From assembly GCF_022374895.2 (NCBI RefSeq), contig NZ_CP092423.2, positions 3,844,001 through 3,908,000 on the forward strand: a stretch of 64,000 nucleotides of DNA. Direction: 5' to 3'. A program made the position numbers and the translations under genes. The notes below the pieces were generated by a model, which was not told where the DNA came from, searched no databases, and saw only the letters and a program-made list of their open reading frames with translations. Position 1 is the stretch's first letter; each line of letters starts with the position of its first letter. This DNA comes from Mycobacterium lentiflavum. Lineage in GTDB: Bacteria > Actinomycetota > Actinomycetes > Mycobacteriales > Mycobacteriaceae. This document shows positions 17,702 through 26,580 of the stretch, piece by piece.

Positions 17702-20586
17702 GTGCAACGCTTTGCGAGTCGACCGACTCCATCCACGCCGAACGGTCCGTGATCGCCAGGACGATTCACGCCCTTGCGGTGCCGATCATCCTGTTCTGGC
17801 TGGCAGTCGTCGTCATCCTCACAGTGTTCGTTCCCCCACTGGAGGTCGTCGGACAAGAGCGATCGGTGGCGCTAAGCCCCACGGACGCACCGTCGTTGGT
17901 GGCGCTCAAACGCATCGGTCACGTTTTCAACGAGGGAGATACCGACAGTGTGGCGCTGATCTTGCTCGAGGGCGACAAGCCCCTCCGCGACGATGCCCAC
18001 AAATACTACGACGTCCTGGTTCGCAAACTGCGCGCGGACAAACAACACGTGGTCGGTGTCCAAGACCTGTGGGGAGATCCGTTGTTGGCGGCGGGCTCGC
18101 AGAGCAACGACGGCAAGGCCGCATACCTTCAAGTCAACCTCGCCGGGAACCAAGGCGAGCAGCTCGCCAACGATTCCGTTGACGCTGTCCGCGGTACCGT
18201 GGATAGCACGCCAGCGCCACCCGGGATCAAGGCCTACGTCACCGGGCCGTCCGCGCTGGCCTCGGATCTGCATCACAGCAGCGACAAATCCATCGCGAAG
18301 ATCACCCTCGTCTCCGTCGCGGCGATCTTCGCCATGTTGCTCCTGGTCTATCGATCACTTCCCACCGTGATTCTGCTGTTGCTCACGGTTGGCGTTGAAT
18401 TGTCCACAGCACGAGGAGTTGTCGCGCTCATCGCACACGGCGGATTGGTCGGGCTTTCGGCCTTTGCGGTCAGCTTGCTCACATCGCTGGCGATCGCCGC
18501 CGGAACCGACTACGGAATTTTTCTGTTCGGACGCTACCAAGAGGCCCGTCAGGCCGGCGAGGACCGGGAAGCGGCCTTCCATACCATGTACCGAGGGACG
18601 GCCCACGTCATCTTGGGCTCAGGAATCACGATCGCCGCCGCGACCTTATGCCTGAGCTTCGCCCGGATGCCGTACTTCCAAACGCTGGGTATTCCCTGCG
18701 CGGTGGGGATGCTGGTTGCGGTTCTCGTCGCGCTGACACTCGGACCGGCGGTCCTGGCCGTCGGCAGCCGGTTCGGTCTCTGCGACCCGAAGCGGCGGCT
18801 CGAGGTGCGTGGCTGGCGGCGAGTCGGCACGGTGGTCGTGCGCTGGCCGCTACCCGTTCTGGCCGTTACATTCGCGGTCGCCCTCGTCGGCCTCATCAGC
18901 CTGCCGGGCTACCGGCCCAGCTACGACGACCGGGCCTACCTACCCAGCTTCATCCCGGCCAATCAAGGCTTAGCGATCGCGGATCGCCACTTTCCCCAAG
19001 CGCGGATGAAGCCAGAGATACTCATGCTCGAGACCGATCACGATATGCGTAATCCAACGGACTTTCTGATCTTGGACAAGTTGGCCAGAGGCATCTTTCA
19101 CGTTCAGGGGATCTCACGCGTGCAGGCCATCACCAGGCCGGACGGGGCGACGATGGACCACACCTCGATACCGTTCCAGCTCAGCATGCAGAACGCGGGG
19201 ATGGCGCAGGACATGAAGTTTCAGCGTGATCGGATGGACGACATGCTGAAGCAAGCCGACGAGATGACCAAGACGGTCGCCACGATGCAGCGGATGTACG
19301 ACTTGATGGAGAGGTTTGCGGCCACCACGCATCGGGTGGTCGGCGATACCGAAGAGATGCAACAGATCACGAACGACCTACGCGATCGCATCGCCGACTT
19401 CGACGATTTCTGGCGACCCGTCCGGTCGTACTTCTATTGGGAGAAGCACTGTTACGACATTCCGATGTGCTGGTCGGTGCACTCGATGTTCGACGCGGTT
19501 GACGGCGTCGACCAGATCGACGACAAACTGAACACCCTGCTGGCTGACGTCAGGGACTTCGATCGGCTCATGCCGGAGATGATTGCCCAACTGCCACCCA
19601 TGATCGAGACCATGGCGAATATGCGGACCATGATGCTGACGCTGCACAGCACGATGTCCGGCATCTTCAACCAGATGGACGACATGACCAGACATGCCTC
19701 GGCGATGGGTCGTGCGTTTGACGGTTCCAAGAACGACGACTCGTTCTACCTTCCGCCGGAAGTATTTGAAAACAAGGACTTTCAGCGGGCGATGAGTAAC
19801 TTCCTGTCATCGGACGGCCACGCGGCACGCTTCATAATTTTGCACCGGGGTGACCCCGCGTCGGATGAAGGCATTGCGAGTATCGACGCAATACGCACCG
19901 CAGCTGAAGAGTCGCTCAAGGGAACTCCGTTGGAGAGCAGCAAGATCTACGTCGCCGGCATTGGCGCCGTCTTCAAAGACATCTCCGAAGGCGCCAAATG
20001 GGATCTCGTGATCGCGGGCATTTCTTCGCTGTGCCTGATTTTCATCATCATGCTGATCTTCACCCGTGCGCTGGTGCCGGCCGGCGTGATCGTCGGGACG
20101 GTCGCGATGTCGCTCGGCGCCTCATTCGGGTTGTCGGTGCTGGTTTGGCAGTACATCATCGGCACCCCGCTGCACTGGCTGGTGCTCGCCATGTCCGTCA
20201 TCGTCCTGCTCGCAGTGGGATCGGACTATAACCTGCTACTGGTCTCTCGGTTCAGACAGGAGATACCCGCCGGTCTCAACACCGGCATCATCCGATCCAT
20301 GGGCGGCACCGGAAAAGTCGTGACGAACGCCGGCTTGGTGTTCGCATTCACGATGGCGTCCATGATCGTCAGCGACGTGAAAATGATTGGTCAGCTCGGC
20401 ACCACCATCGGCCTGGGCCTGATGTTCGACACCTTGATCGTGCGCGCATTCATGACGCCGTCCATCGCCGCGTTACTGGGTCGCTGGTTCTGGTGGCCGT
20501 TGAGAGTACTCACGCGCCCTGATCGGGCTTCGGCTGCGCCAGCCCAAACGCAGCCGCAAGATCGCTCTCTCGTACCCGCCAATTGA
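17698..20586 (+). CDS. MmpL family (RND) lipid exporter
   Basis: A 962-residue RND transporter. ATG 17698 overlaps the nrp stop (ATGA), which fixes the start; the frame is open 94 codons further up, but that part reads as nrp out of frame. The two proton-relay Asp-Tyr pairs are visible in GTDYGIFLFGRY near 269 and GSDYNLLLVSRF near 840. Between helices 7 and 8 is a long Met-rich coiled-coil region (about 490-690) as in MmpL4/MmpL5. It most likely exports the isonitrile lipopeptide or its metal complex. No mmpS partner is adjacent. Confidence 0.93.
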   Translation: MSATLCESTDSIHAERSVIARTIHALAVPIILFWLAVVVILTVFVPPLEVVGQERSVALSPTDAPSLVALKRIGHVFNEGDTDSVALILLEGDKPLRDDAHKYYDVLVRKLRADKQHVVGVQDLWGDPLLAAGSQSNDGKAAYLQVNLAGNQGEQLANDSVDAVRGTVDSTPAPPGIKAYVTGPSALASDLHHSSDKSIAKITLVSVAAIFAMLLLVYRSLPTVILLLLTVGVELSTARGVVALIAHGGLVGLSAFAVSLLTSLAIAAGTDYGIFLFGRYQEARQAGEDREAAFHTMYRGTAHVILGSGITIAAATLCLSFARMPYFQTLGIPCAVGMLVAVLVALTLGPAVLAVGSRFGLCDPKRRLEVRGWRRVGTVVVRWPLPVLAVTFAVALVGLISLPGYRPSYDDRAYLPSFIPANQGLAIADRHFPQARMKPEILMLETDHDMRNPTDFLILDKLARGIFHVQGISRVQAITRPDGATMDHTSIPFQLSMQNAGMAQDMKFQRDRMDDMLKQADEMTKTVATMQRMYDLMERFAATTHRVVGDTEEMQQITNDLRDRIADFDDFWRPVRSYFYWEKHCYDIPMCWSVHSMFDAVDGVDQIDDKLNTLLADVRDFDRLMPEMIAQLPPMIETMANMRTMMLTLHSTMSGIFNQMDDMTRHASAMGRAFDGSKNDDSFYLPPEVFENKDFQRAMSNFLSSDGHAARFIILHRGDPASDEGIASIDAIRTAAEESLKGTPLESSKIYVAGIGAVFKDISEGAKWDLVIAGISSLCLIFIIMLIFTRALVPAGVIVGTVAMSLGASFGLSVLVWQYIIGTPLHWLVLAMSVIVLLAVGSDYNLLLVSRFRQEIPAGLNTGIIRSMGGTGKVVTNAGLVFAFTMASMIVSDVKMIGQLGTTIGLGLMFDTLIVRAFMTPSIAALLGRWFWWPLRVLTRPDRASAAPAQTQPQDRSLVPAN

Positions 20587-20593
20587 GGGATGT

Positions 20594-20935
20594 GTGTGGG
20601 GCGTGCAGGAAGCGATCGAAGCCGAACCCGGTGCTGCCCAAAGCATCTCCGACCTGGCGCGGCGAGCAGCGATGAGCCCGCGACCCTTGACCCGGGTTTT
20701 TACCAACGAGGTCGGCGAGGCTCCTGGGGCTTACGTCGAACGATCCGCACCGAGTCCGCTCGCCGTCAGCTCGAGGAGACTGACGATGCCGTCGCCGCCA
20801 TTGCTTAGCGGTGTGGTTTTGGGACATCGGAGACGATGCGCCGCAACTTCATTCGCCGAATCGGTATTCCGCCCGACCAATACCGCAGAAGCTTTTCGTC
20901 AAGGCTTACATGCCCCGACCGCCCGCCCGAGGGGT
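20594..20935 (+). pseudogene. AraC/GlxA-type regulator, C-terminal remnant
   Basis: Only the DNA-binding half of an AraC-family regulator remains, split over two frames. The first frame reads SDLARRAAMSPRPLTRVF and GEAPGAYVER (first helix-turn-helix). A frameshift near 20735 moves to TESARRQLEETDDAVAAIA, then a TAG at 20806-20808 interrupts before RCGFGTSETMRRNF and IRRIGIPPDQYRRSF (second helix-turn-helix). The N-terminal domain is missing. Regulators of this type often sit beside DJ-1/PfpI genes, and one occurs at 25475-26065 on the other side of the second cassette. Confidence 0.75.
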
Positions 20936-20937
20936 GA

Positions 20938-22455
20938 TCAGTTGATCTGCCGTTCTAGGCCAGCCCAAAACTGCTCCCTTAATGTCCGGCGCAGGATCTT
21001 CCCGCTGGGGTTCCGCGGGATTGCATCGGTGACGTGGAACGTGCCGGGCACCTTGAAGCGAGCGAGCCGCCGAGCGAGAAACCGCTCGAGGTCGTCGAGC
21101 TGCAGTACTTCATCCTGTTTGGCAACAACGAATGCGTGAATGGATTCGCCCCGCAAGAAATCCGGTGCGCCCACTACCGCGCTGTCGTGTACCGCCGGGT
21201 GAGCGTTGATGGTCTTTTCGACCTCTGCGGGGTAGACGTTTTCGCCGGTGACGATGATGAGATCTTTGACGCGGTCCCGTATCACCAGAAAGCCGTCGTC
21301 GTCGAGATATCCCGCGTCGCCCGTGCGAATCCAGCCGTCGACAATGGTTTGCCTGGTAGCGGCCGGGTTGTCGAAATACTCGAGCATTTGCGCCGGGCTG
21401 CGGAGATAGACTTCGCCGCAGCGTCCGGGTGGAAGTTCGGTGCCGTCGGGGCCGCGGATGGCGACTCCTACGCCGGGATAGGGTCGGCCTGCGGCGTGCA
21501 GACGGGCCCGGCCCGGCAGGTGCTCGCTCGGTGGTAGGCATACCGCGGTGTTTCCCGTTTCGGTCAAACCGTAGATCTGTGCGAAATCGCAGCCGAACGT
21601 GTCGAGCGCTTGGGAAAGCAGGTCCGGGCCGATCGGGGAGCCCCCATAGGCGATCTTGCGAATCGTGGCGAAATCCGACTTGGTCAGGCCGGGCTCGGAC
21701 AACATCATGAGCAGCATCGCCGGAACGAAACAGCTTACAGTGACCCCATTTTCACGGATAGCCGTAACGGCATCGAGCGCCTTGAACCGTGGGATCACGA
21801 CGCTCGGTATCCCCTTGTTGAGGGCCTGCGTCGCCCACCACATACCGCCGATGTGGAATCCCGGTAGCGCGATCAGACTGACATCGCCGTCCCGCCAATC
21901 GATCCAATCCAAGCCGGCATCGTCTAAAAGTTCACGCACCGCGGTGAAGGTACGCTGTCCTAGCACAACACCTTTGGGACGGCCCGTCGTTCCGCTGGTG
22001 TACATCTGCACGATCGGGGTATCGCGATCGACAACGATCTCGGGAAGTTCAACGGCGGGTGCTCGGTCACGCCATGCGGCGAAGTTCTCGACGTTGATCA
22101 CAGTTTCGGCTGTTAAGTCGGTGCGGTCGGTGATCAGGACGCGAGCCCCGGCGTGGTCGACGATGTAGTCGACCTCGTCGGCAGCCAAGCGCCAGTTAAC
22201 CGGTACCAAAACGGCACCGAGACGTGCACAGCCATAAAGCAACTCGTACAGCGCCGGGGAGTCAGCGGCGACGTGGCCGATCCGGTCGCCGGGACCGACA
22301 CCGGCACTGGCAAGCGCCCGGGAAACCGACACCGATCGCCGCGCGAGTTCGCCGAAGGACACCCGTGCCGACCCGAAGATCAAGGCAATGCGACCGCCGC
22401 CGATGCGGGAGTTCTGCTCCAGACGAGCGATGAGGTCGAAATAGCCTCCCGCCAT
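20938..22455 (-). CDS. Second acyl-AMP ligase, FadD10-like
   Basis: A 505-residue ANL-family ligase with MYTSGTTGRPKG near 153, YGLTETGNTAVCLP near 304, RTGDAGYLDDDGFLVIRDR and the C-terminal NPSGKILRR. It shares with FadD10 the segments GLDWIDW, HIGGMWW and YGGS, so it is a paralogue with the same likely job of loading a fatty acid on a carrier protein, but it is well diverged from the copy at 11588. Its ATG overlaps the last base of the upstream FcoT-like gene (TAATG). It is the last gene of a three-gene minus-strand operon. Confidence 0.88.
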   Translation of the reverse strand: MAGGYFDLIARLEQNSRIGGGRIALIFGSARVSFGELARRSVSVSRALASAGVGPGDRIGHVAADSPALYELLYGCARLGAVLVPVNWRLAADEVDYIVDHAGARVLITDRTDLTAETVINVENFAAWRDRAPAVELPEIVVDRDTPIVQMYTSGTTGRPKGVVLGQRTFTAVRELLDDAGLDWIDWRDGDVSLIALPGFHIGGMWWATQALNKGIPSVVIPRFKALDAVTAIRENGVTVSCFVPAMLLMMLSEPGLTKSDFATIRKIAYGGSPIGPDLLSQALDTFGCDFAQIYGLTETGNTAVCLPPSEHLPGRARLHAAGRPYPGVGVAIRGPDGTELPPGRCGEVYLRSPAQMLEYFDNPAATRQTIVDGWIRTGDAGYLDDDGFLVIRDRVKDLIIVTGENVYPAEVEKTINAHPAVHDSAVVGAPDFLRGESIHAFVVAKQDEVLQLDDLERFLARRLARFKVPGTFHVTDAIPRNPSGKILRRTLREQFWAGLERQIN

Positions 22456-22997
22456 TATGATTGCGCGGGCAGGTCCACCAACACGATTTCGACCTCGCCG
22501 AGGGCGCTCCCGCCGCCGTCGTCGGTGAACTCGATCGTGGTCTGCATTGCCAAGAGCGGTCGAGACCGGTTGCGGAATTCGATGTCGATGATCCTCAGAA
22601 CACCGCGATAAGACCGGGAATTGATCGGTTGCCGGAATCGGGTGGTCATCTTGCTGATCAGCACTGAAGGCAGTTGACGTTGCCAGTAGTCGTCCATCGT
22701 CCAGCCGCTCAGCTCGGGGATGAGTTGGTCGCGAACCGAAGCCGCGAGCGTGAAGTAGATCAGCTGGTTATAGGAAATGACGAACTCGACCGCGTTGAAG
22801 TGGCCGGTTTCCTCGATGTAGCAGGAGTGGTCGAATCCCAAATCACCGGAACCGACGATGATCTCGCCGCGGCGCACAACCGTCGCTTGCTTGAGGTAGA
22901 CGGTGTCCTTGCGGACGTACGGGGTCATGGTGCGATCGAGCAGCACGGTGTCGTCCAGCAGGAATTCGGCGAGGCTGGGTTGCGATGTTTGCGTCAT
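22455..22997 (-). CDS. Second FcoT-like enzyme
   Basis: A 180-residue hotdog-type protein clearly related to the FcoT at 11001: both carry TGHFNA followed by YNQL/FNQL, PxxLISK/LIKS, TRFRQPI/SRFRKPI and a C-terminal D-GGGSALGEVE. The overall sequence is strongly diverged, so this is an old paralogue or a separate acquisition, not a recent duplication. Predicted role: the FcoT/ScoD-type step on a carrier-bound chain. The ATG overlaps the stop of the oxidase gene by four bases. Confidence 0.88.
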   Translation of the reverse strand: MTQTSQPSLAEFLLDDTVLLDRTMTPYVRKDTVYLKQATVVRRGEIIVGSGDLGFDHSCYIEETGHFNAVEFVISYNQLIYFTLAASVRDQLIPELSGWTMDDYWQRQLPSVLISKMTTRFRQPINSRSYRGVLRIIDIEFRNRSRPLLAMQTTIEFTDDGGGSALGEVEIVLVDLPAQS

Positions 22998-23881
22998 GCG
23001 GCGACCTCGGCGCCGAGCGGGTATTCGTCGGTGACGGTCACGCGGTAGGACTCCGTTGGTTCGTTGTTTGGATTGTGCAGAGCGCGGTGGATCAGGGTGC
23101 GGTTATCCCACAGCACGAGATCGCCAGGCTCATAGGTCTGTACGAAGATGTTCGGGTGTTCGTAGGACTCGTCGAGTTGTCCTGAAGCGTCAAGGATTTC
23201 GTCGAGCAAGGAGGTCGGCAGTGCACCGCCCTGAGAGTCTTCGATCGCGTACGTGAAAGCCTCCGATATGTAGAGAATCCGCTCGCCCGTGACCGGGTGG
23301 ATGAGCACCGTCGGCCACGTTTGCGGCGGTGTGACCCGCTCGATTTCGGCCCGGATGTCACCGATCGGACGGTAGACATCCGAGGGCCGGATCTTGACGT
23401 AGCGCCGAGCGCTGTGCTTGCCGAAAGTGTCCGCGATGGCTTCCTTGAGTCGCGGAGTCAGTCGCTCGTAGGCGCTGGCCATGTTGATGAAGCGGGTACC
23501 TCGGGTACCAGTGGGCAACTTCTGCGGATAGAAGAGTGTGAACGCGAACGGCTTCGGCATGAACTGGTAATCGGCATGCCAGAATCCGCCGGTCCTCGGC
23601 ACGCCGATCTGACCCTCCGGCCGGGTGAGGTTCGAGGAGACGAAGATGAGGCCGTTTTCCGGATGGTGATACATCGGTTCGTAGTACGAAACCGGCGTTC
23701 CGAAGTGTTGCCCGAGTTCGACGAACGCAGCTGGCTTCAGGTCTTGGGCTTTGAGGATGACGAGTTTGTCAGTGTAGATGTGGTGTCGAAGCAACTGGAT
23801 GTCATCGCTGGTTGCCATCGCCGGATCGAAGTGGTGCACCTCGACACACGATTGTTCGTTGGATCTGCTGATGAACTGCAC
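22994..23881 (-). CDS. Second isonitrile-type Fe(II)/2-oxoglutarate oxidase
   Basis: A 295-residue TauD-type oxidase paralogous to the one at 10135. It shares SYYEPMYHH, the metal pair HAD in FWHADYQFMPKPFAF, RRYVKIRPSDVYRPIGD, GERILYIS and the distal His in LIHRALHNPN. The start is set at GTG 23881 because GAGGAG lies seven bases upstream; an in-frame TTG at 23920 has no such site. It heads the second cassette and faces the acyltransferase gene across a 226-bp divergent promoter region. No carrier protein or NRPS lies in this cassette. Confidence 0.87.
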   Translation of the reverse strand: MQFISRSNEQSCVEVHHFDPAMATSDDIQLLRHHIYTDKLVILKAQDLKPAAFVELGQHFGTPVSYYEPMYHHPENGLIFVSSNLTRPEGQIGVPRTGGFWHADYQFMPKPFAFTLFYPQKLPTGTRGTRFINMASAYERLTPRLKEAIADTFGKHSARRYVKIRPSDVYRPIGDIRAEIERVTPPQTWPTVLIHPVTGERILYISEAFTYAIEDSQGGALPTSLLDEILDASGQLDESYEHPNIFVQTYEPGDLVLWDNRTLIHRALHNPNNEPTESYRVTVTDEYPLGAEVAA

Positions 23882-24107
23882 CAAGAGTCTCCTCGTCCAC
23901 CCCCGGTTGTCGGTCAGCAATCCACCCCCATGGTTTGCCCGTGTGTATTAGTCGTCGAATATCGACGTTGAGTTCCCAGCGAATTCGAAAGCTCTCGCGA
24001 GTCTCCCTTCGCGTGGAAAAGCCGCCGTCGATAGGTACATTGAGGGCCGCGCCCAGCCCGCACCGGCTGCCTGTCGTGGCGCCGGATCTGCTTCTACGAA
24101 GGGCCAC

Positions 24108-25478
24108 ATGAGCACTCCCATCGACAACACGCTGACCTACATGGACCAGAGTTACTTCTTGTTCGTGCGTGCGCTGGGCAGAGGACATGTCATCCAGTAC
24201 ATCTGGATCTACGAGAACGGTGTCAATCTCGAGGGCCTGCGCCGGTTTCAGCGCAACCTTCAGCACACGCTGGTGACTCGCTTGATCGAGCGCTCGCCCC
24301 TGCCCTTTGGCAGGCCTCGGTGGGTGTCTTACGACGGGCCGGCCGACCTCGACATCGCCGTCGCGCAGCGGCGCCGTGACGAAGTCTGGGACTGGGTCGA
24401 CGAGCGGTCCTTCGTCGCGATCGATCCCGAACTGGGGCCGCCCTGGCACTTCGGGGTGCAGCCTCTCATCGGTGGTGGTGCCGCCGTGTCGCTGGCCGTT
24501 TCGCACACCACGGCGGACGCCGTGGCCGGGATACTGGCCATCGCGGATGCTGTCAACGGCACCCGTCGCGACTACGGATTTCCGCCACCTGGAGCACGCA
24601 GTCGCCGACAATCGCTTCGGCAGGACATCGCGGTTACTGCTCGCTCGGCGTTGGACGTACCGGCGGCCATCGCCGCGGGCGCGCGACTTGCGCGCCAACA
24701 GCCCGACTACCCGTCGACGTCGGCCAGCTCGGCAGCAGCGGCGCCGGCCAGCCCGGCAGCGCCGGCGCCATCGGCGCCGGCGCGCGGGGAGCGACTGGTG
24801 GTACCAAGGGTTTACGGCTATGTCGACGCTCAAGACTGGGATGAGCGTGCTGGAGCCCTGGGCGGAACACGCAACGTGCTGTTCGCCGGTTTCTCCACTC
24901 GGCTCGGCTATCGACTTGGCCGGGCCAACCACGAAGGAAGCGTTGTGCTGTTGGTGCCGGTGAGCGATCACACCGATGGCGACACGCGAGCCAATTCGCA
25001 CACGGTGATTCCCGTGCGCGCGAACGCAAATGAGGTCACGCAGAACCTCGCCCGACTTCGCGGGGCTCTAAAGCAAGCTTTCGTCGAACTTGCGGAAACC
25101 GGCTCTGCGTTAGAGGCGCCAATGGCGTTGATTCCCTTCACCCCCAAGGCGTTTATTCGCCATCGAGAGAGGTCGGCGGTCAATGTGAGTAAACACGTGG
25201 GCTGCACCAACATCGGCGAAATGCCGTCCGAGGTGAACCGGCCCGACGGTACCGATGCGGACTTCTTCGGCATCCGCGGGGGTGAAGCCGGAATCACGCC
25301 AGCAATCTTGGAGCGGTTGGGCGGGCATCTGCTGGTCTCAGCCGCATCGCTTCGGGGCAAGGTGTGGTTCAGTGTCGCGTCGTGGGAAACCGGCAAGACC
25401 AATACGAAAGCGGCACTCGCGGAGGTGGTGGATGCGGCGCTGAACGACTTTGGTCTGCGGGCCGCGATCGAGTATTAA
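24108..25478 (+). CDS. Condensation/WS-DGAT-fold acyltransferase
   Basis: A 456-residue protein of the CoA-dependent acyltransferase/condensation superfamily. The opening NTLTYMDQSYFLF resembles the start of wax synthase and PapA-type proteins. The active-site region reads SLAVSHTTADAVAG near 128-140: the His-x3-Asp spacing of HHxxxDG is kept but the first His is Ser. A second conserved region reads NVSKHVGCTNIGEMP near 358. An Ala/Pro/Ser linker covers about 203-225. It is divergent from the second oxidase set and may join or transfer the acyl chain made there; this is inference from position. Confidence 0.7.
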   Translation: MSTPIDNTLTYMDQSYFLFVRALGRGHVIQYIWIYENGVNLEGLRRFQRNLQHTLVTRLIERSPLPFGRPRWVSYDGPADLDIAVAQRRRDEVWDWVDERSFVAIDPELGPPWHFGVQPLIGGGAAVSLAVSHTTADAVAGILAIADAVNGTRRDYGFPPPGARSRRQSLRQDIAVTARSALDVPAAIAAGARLARQQPDYPSTSASSAAAAPASPAAPAPSAPARGERLVVPRVYGYVDAQDWDERAGALGGTRNVLFAGFSTRLGYRLGRANHEGSVVLLVPVSDHTDGDTRANSHTVIPVRANANEVTQNLARLRGALKQAFVELAETGSALEAPMALIPFTPKAFIRHRERSAVNVSKHVGCTNIGEMPSEVNRPDGTDADFFGIRGGEAGITPAILERLGGHLLVSAASLRGKVWFSVASWETGKTNTKAALAEVVDAALNDFGLRAAIEY

Positions 25479-26065
25479 ACCGGTGGTTCCGGGTCGTACT
25501 GAATGTAGCGGCGGACGTCACGGGCACGCTCAACGCCGGCGAGTCGGCTGACGAGGTGTAGGGCCATATCGATTCCCGCGGATACCCCCGAGGAAGTGAC
25601 GATGTCACCGTCGTCGACGAAGCGCTCCTCGCGTCGGACATCGATGGTCGGATCCAGCGTGGTCAGCAGGTCCAGTGAGGCCCAGTGGGTAGTGGCGGGG
25701 CGGTGGGAGAGCAGTCCGGCGGCGGCGTACACCAGGGAGCCGGTGCACACGCTGGTCATCAGCGGCACGGCGGCGCGTTGACGCCGGACCCAATCCAACC
25801 AAGTTTCATCCTGCGCGAGTGGGCGCACGCCCTGTCCACCCGGGTGCAAAAGCACGTCAAGCTGCGGCGCGTCGTCGAAGGAATGGTGAGCTTGCAACAC
25901 CAAGCCCTTGGCACAGCTCACCAAGCCACCGGAAGGCGACAGACACGACACCGTGTAGCCGTCACCGGGAAAGTGGTGGGCCCACGACGACCAGACTTCC
26001 CATGGGCCGACCGCGTCCAGCTCCTCCACGCCGTCGAACAGCACGATTCCGATGTTCTTGGTCAT
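25475..26065 (-). CDS. DJ-1/PfpI protein, isonitrile hydratase-like
   Basis: A 196-residue DJ-1/PfpI-fold enzyme that resembles Pseudomonas isonitrile hydratase (InhA) along its length. The nucleophile motif reads SVCTGSLV (Cys 107), followed by AAAGLLSHRPATTHWA, SGVSAGID and a C-terminal IQYDPEPP. Asp 17 in LDAVGP and Thr after the nucleophile match residues reported to matter in that enzyme. The known reaction is R-NC plus water to an N-formyl amide. Lying next to isonitrile genes, it could detoxify or recycle the product. Caution: such proteins are common in mycobacteria beside AraC regulators with no link to isonitriles. The 3' end overlaps the acyltransferase stop by four bases. Confidence 0.8.
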   Translation of the reverse strand: MTKNIGIVLFDGVEELDAVGPWEVWSSWAHHFPGDGYTVSCLSPSGGLVSCAKGLVLQAHHSFDDAPQLDVLLHPGGQGVRPLAQDETWLDWVRRQRAAVPLMTSVCTGSLVYAAAGLLSHRPATTHWASLDLLTTLDPTIDVRREERFVDDGDIVTSSGVSAGIDMALHLVSRLAGVERARDVRRYIQYDPEPPV

Positions 26066-26312
26066 GTTTTAAGATTCTCCCTCGCCGAGGTACCAGGGCG
26101 GGCATCACGGCGGTGAGTTTCGAACGGGGAACTAGGAAGGTCACCCCGAGCTTATCGACGTGCCTGGACCCGCGCGGTTGGCGCGCTCCACTACCAGATG
26201 CATCAAGGCGAGACGGACGGGTGTTCACAGTCAGCTTGTTGGGCGGCAGCGACTGATATGCCACCGAATTAGCCACTGCGCGAAAGCATCTCATCGAGCA
26301 TTTATGTATTGA

Positions 26313-26580
26313 TCAGCCATTCCGCCGAGGCCCAGGTGCAGCCATCGCAGTAACTCGTGCCAGGCGGTCGGCATCGGTGCCGTCACGCAACTCGCCGAGT
26401 GCGGATCACGGTCAGTCCGTCGCGAATCCTCTCCCACAAGGCGAAGGACCGCGCCAATTGGGCGCGTGCTAGCGGATCGGATTCGGAGAGCTCGCCGGCA
26501 AAGCTTCCGATCGGGCATCCACCTGCGCAACCTCGGCCCCGCATCATGTCGACCTGTCCATACGCGAGTACTCGACTCAA
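26313..26580 (-). pseudogene. TetR-family regulator, C-terminal remnant
   Basis: Only the ligand-binding C-terminal part of a TetR-type regulator is left. The frame from 26580 reads GCAGGCPIGSFAGELSESDP and LARAQLARSFALWERIRDGL, a common TetR_C pattern. A frameshift near 26400 shifts to GELRDGTDADRLA, then the frame ends at 26313. The DNA-binding N-terminus is absent and the break coincides with the end of the neighbouring small gene. Confidence 0.65.
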
